NCBI GenBank assembly: GCA_015665455.1
Contig: JADFAD010000009.1
Location: forward strand, 232,254 to 296,253
DNA: 64,000 bases
Origin: Oceanospirillaceae bacterium
GTDB lineage: Bacteria; Pseudomonadota; Gammaproteobacteria; Pseudomonadales; Litoribrevibacteraceae
Direction: 5' to 3'
Shown here: positions 62,796 through 64,000 of the stretch, one piece after another
Layout of the letters: each line of letters starts with the position of its first letter
Position numbering within the stretch: the stretch's first letter is position 1
The notes under the pieces: generated by a model
The model's database searches: none
What the model saw: the letters and a program-made list of their open reading frames with translations, nothing else
What the model was told of the DNA's origin: nothing
Position numbers and translations under genes: made by a program

Positions 62796-62825
62796 ATGGT
62801 TATATTTCGCCCTCATAAAAATCAA
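62796..62825. repeat. 30-bp repeat at the intact Imm49 3' end
   Basis: Partner of 61660-61689 (27 of 30 identical, same orientation, about 1.1 kb apart). It spans the final codons and stop of the Imm49 gene. Confidence 0.65.
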
Positions 62826-63714
62826 CGCTCACAGAAGGCTGCGGGTCAAACTCGCCATAAACCAACCATTTAGGCACATAAAGCTTTTCAGCATCATTAA
62901 GATCGCTAGGTAACTTATAGCCTTTTTTATCAAACATCATCACTGACGCTGCCAAAATCGGAAACGACACCCAACCCTGATAGTCCTCAACCAAATCAGA
63001 ATCTGAGGACCAATAATCTTGATGACTCTTCACAGCATTACGCCATACCTCTTGGTATTTCTCTTCATCAACGTTGGTTAAAACCATCATGAACAAATTA
63101 GCCATAGGCATAAGAATATTAGTAGCATAGCGGGCACGAATATGACTGTAATTTTCAGGACCAGTGCTGTCCATCATAATCATTATCAACGTCCGATGAT
63201 CAGCGTTAGCATCAAATAAACTTTGAATAAAATCCATTAAAGCGTCATCGATAGGCATATTAGCAAGACGAACACTTTTAAAGGTTTCTTTTTTTATCTT
63301 ACAAAGAAACTGAATGGCTGCGTTATCTCGCAAGATAATTGCGACACATAAATGCCGCAACCATCGGTCAAAATAAAAAGAATTTTCTGTAAATTGACCG
63401 ACCGTTTCAAATGTTTTGTCTTCTATTGTGAAACGATATTTTTTGCCTTCATTTCTTATATATCTATAAAAAGAAATTCCTGTTTGGTTAGCAAATGACA
63501 AGTCTTTAATTAAATCAAAAGTTGAAGCTCCGTATATTTGCTTTACACAAAAGACCTTACAAGCTTCGTCATATATACTTACTAATGAAGCTTTTGGTGC
63601 TTTTAAAAAAGCTTTTTCCATGCATAATTTCTTTCGAGCAATAAACTCTTGAAATAAGTCATTATGGAACTCATCAAAGCTCACTGCTGAAAAGTATGGA
63701 TATTGATGTGACAT
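62800..63714 (-). CDS. Imm49-family immunity protein
   Basis: About 304 residues, mostly alpha-helical. Family-like features are FDRWLRHLCVAIILRDNAAIQFLCKI near residue 115 and the C-terminal YQEVWRNAVKSHQDYWSS, LPSDLNDAEKLYVPKWLVYGEF. Imm49 proteins neutralise cognate toxins of contact-dependent or type VI systems. The frame runs to a TTG at 63720; the ATG at 63714 (MSHQYPYF) follows AAGG and is preferred. It lies downstream of a short toxin-tail-like ORF and upstream (leftward) of a second immunity-type gene. Confidence 0.75.
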   Translation of the reverse strand: MSHQYPYFSAVSFDEFHNDLFQEFIARKKLCMEKAFLKAPKASLVSIYDEACKVFCVKQIYGASTFDLIKDLSFANQTGISFYRYIRNEGKKYRFTIEDKTFETVGQFTENSFYFDRWLRHLCVAIILRDNAAIQFLCKIKKETFKSVRLANMPIDDALMDFIQSLFDANADHRTLIMIMMDSTGPENYSHIRARYATNILMPMANLFMMVLTNVDEEKYQEVWRNAVKSHQDYWSSDSDLVEDYQGWVSFPILAASVMMFDKKGYKLPSDLNDAEKLYVPKWLVYGEFDPQPSVSVDFYEGEI

Positions 63715-63725
63715 TATCAAGCCTT

Positions 63726-63887
63726 CTAATCAAACTTACTGAGTTTAGGTTTGAGTAGATCATAACCATCTACTTTTTGTTGGACTAACTGATAATCCAA
63801 GCTTTCTAGTAATCTATGCTCTTTTAATTTCCCTACTGTTTTCTCTAGCTCTCTAACTTGGTCCGTTACTAACAACCTAACGGACAT
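63726..63887 (-). CDS. 53-residue ORF, possible toxin tail upstream of Imm49
   Basis: The product reads MSVRLLVTDQVRELEKT... and ends YDLLKPKLSKFD*, with an amphipathic helical character. Its stop is 11 nt before the Imm49 ATG, the position expected for the toxin end. An in-frame TAG lies two codons upstream of the ATG, so any larger toxin frame is broken there. The remaining 63888-64000 shows no frame I can support. Confidence 0.4.
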   Translation of the reverse strand: MSVRLLVTDQVRELEKTVGKLKEHRLLESLDYQLVQQKVDGYDLLKPKLSKFD

Positions 63888-64000
63888 CCACTATATCAAA
63901 ACATCCAGTCTATAACCTCACAACCAACAAACCTTGACTTCAAATCTCAGTACAAGCTAGCAATCAACCCAAAATCCCTCAAAAACACAGATTTCAGACA

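Noticed and set aside
1..64000. tRNA, rRNA, CRISPR arrays or C-P lyase (phnG-M) genes
   Set aside because: None seen on reading both strands; the phosphonate genes are of the PhnW/PhnX type only.

Overview
The window looks like chromosomal DNA of a moderately AT-rich marine gammaproteobacterium, probably a hydrocarbon-using Oceanospirillales/Alteromonadales-type species. This is an inference from the gene set: alkane 1-monooxygenase with two rubredoxins, a secreted alkylsulfatase, a bipartite MnmC, YciH, YbaK, RhlE, YegD and a 2-aminoethylphosphonate (AEP) operon. No rRNA, tRNA, CRISPR array or complete insertion sequence was seen.

Layout. 0-4.8 kb: the tail of an unidentified CDS, then mnmC, a yciH-mscS pair, ybaK and a DUF1653 gene. 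5.0-9.7 kb: alkB, two rubredoxins and a large Cache-GAF-HD-GYP c-di-GMP phosphodiesterase behind a leader that could hide its ribosome-binding site. 10-14.8 kb: a histidine kinase, a lipoprotein alkylsulfatase and an AraC regulator. 15-20 kb: thiol-redox proteins, a lone IS3 OrfA-like HTH protein, a secreted protein divergent from a Cys-rich MarR regulator, and a secreted beta-propeller. The propeller gene shares a 17-bp operator motif (three copies) with the divergent NirB-NirD fusion nitrite reductase at 20.4-23.4 kb. 23.4-34 kb: housekeeping and accessory genes (nucleotidyltransferase, META lipoprotein, DMT exporter, omega-transaminase, fructosamine-kinase-like, patatin, GNAT, DUF1223, solute-binding protein, rhlE). 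34-39 kb: a hybrid histidine kinase divergent from a porin plus PstS-like protein pair, the porin being preceded by a coupled 17-residue leader ORF. 39-48 kb: several LysR/AraC regulators, DMT exporters, a tautomerase, a phosphoribosyltransferase, an AraC-Ogt fusion, a decayed haem-protein fragment and a fatty-acid-hydroxylase-like enzyme.

49.8-60 kb is a coherent AEP regulon: phnW-phnX-HDIG-DMT to the left; an FAD amine oxidase, a GntR/UTRA regulator and an ABC importer (binding protein, ATPase, fused permease) to the right. Four copies of a CTGGTATATACCAG-type operator mark the two promoter regions. Imported AEP would be transaminated by PhnW to phosphonoacetaldehyde and hydrolysed by PhnX to acetaldehyde and phosphate. 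The FAD oxidase probably funnels N-methylated AEP into the same route. The HDIG protein has no obvious partner in the window.

60-64 kb: yegD, then a run of immunity-type genes (one Imm49 member) interspersed with broken toxin-tail-like fragments. A 30-bp near-duplication of the Imm49 3' end sits at the 3' end of the neighbouring gene, which looks like a scar of cassette exchange.
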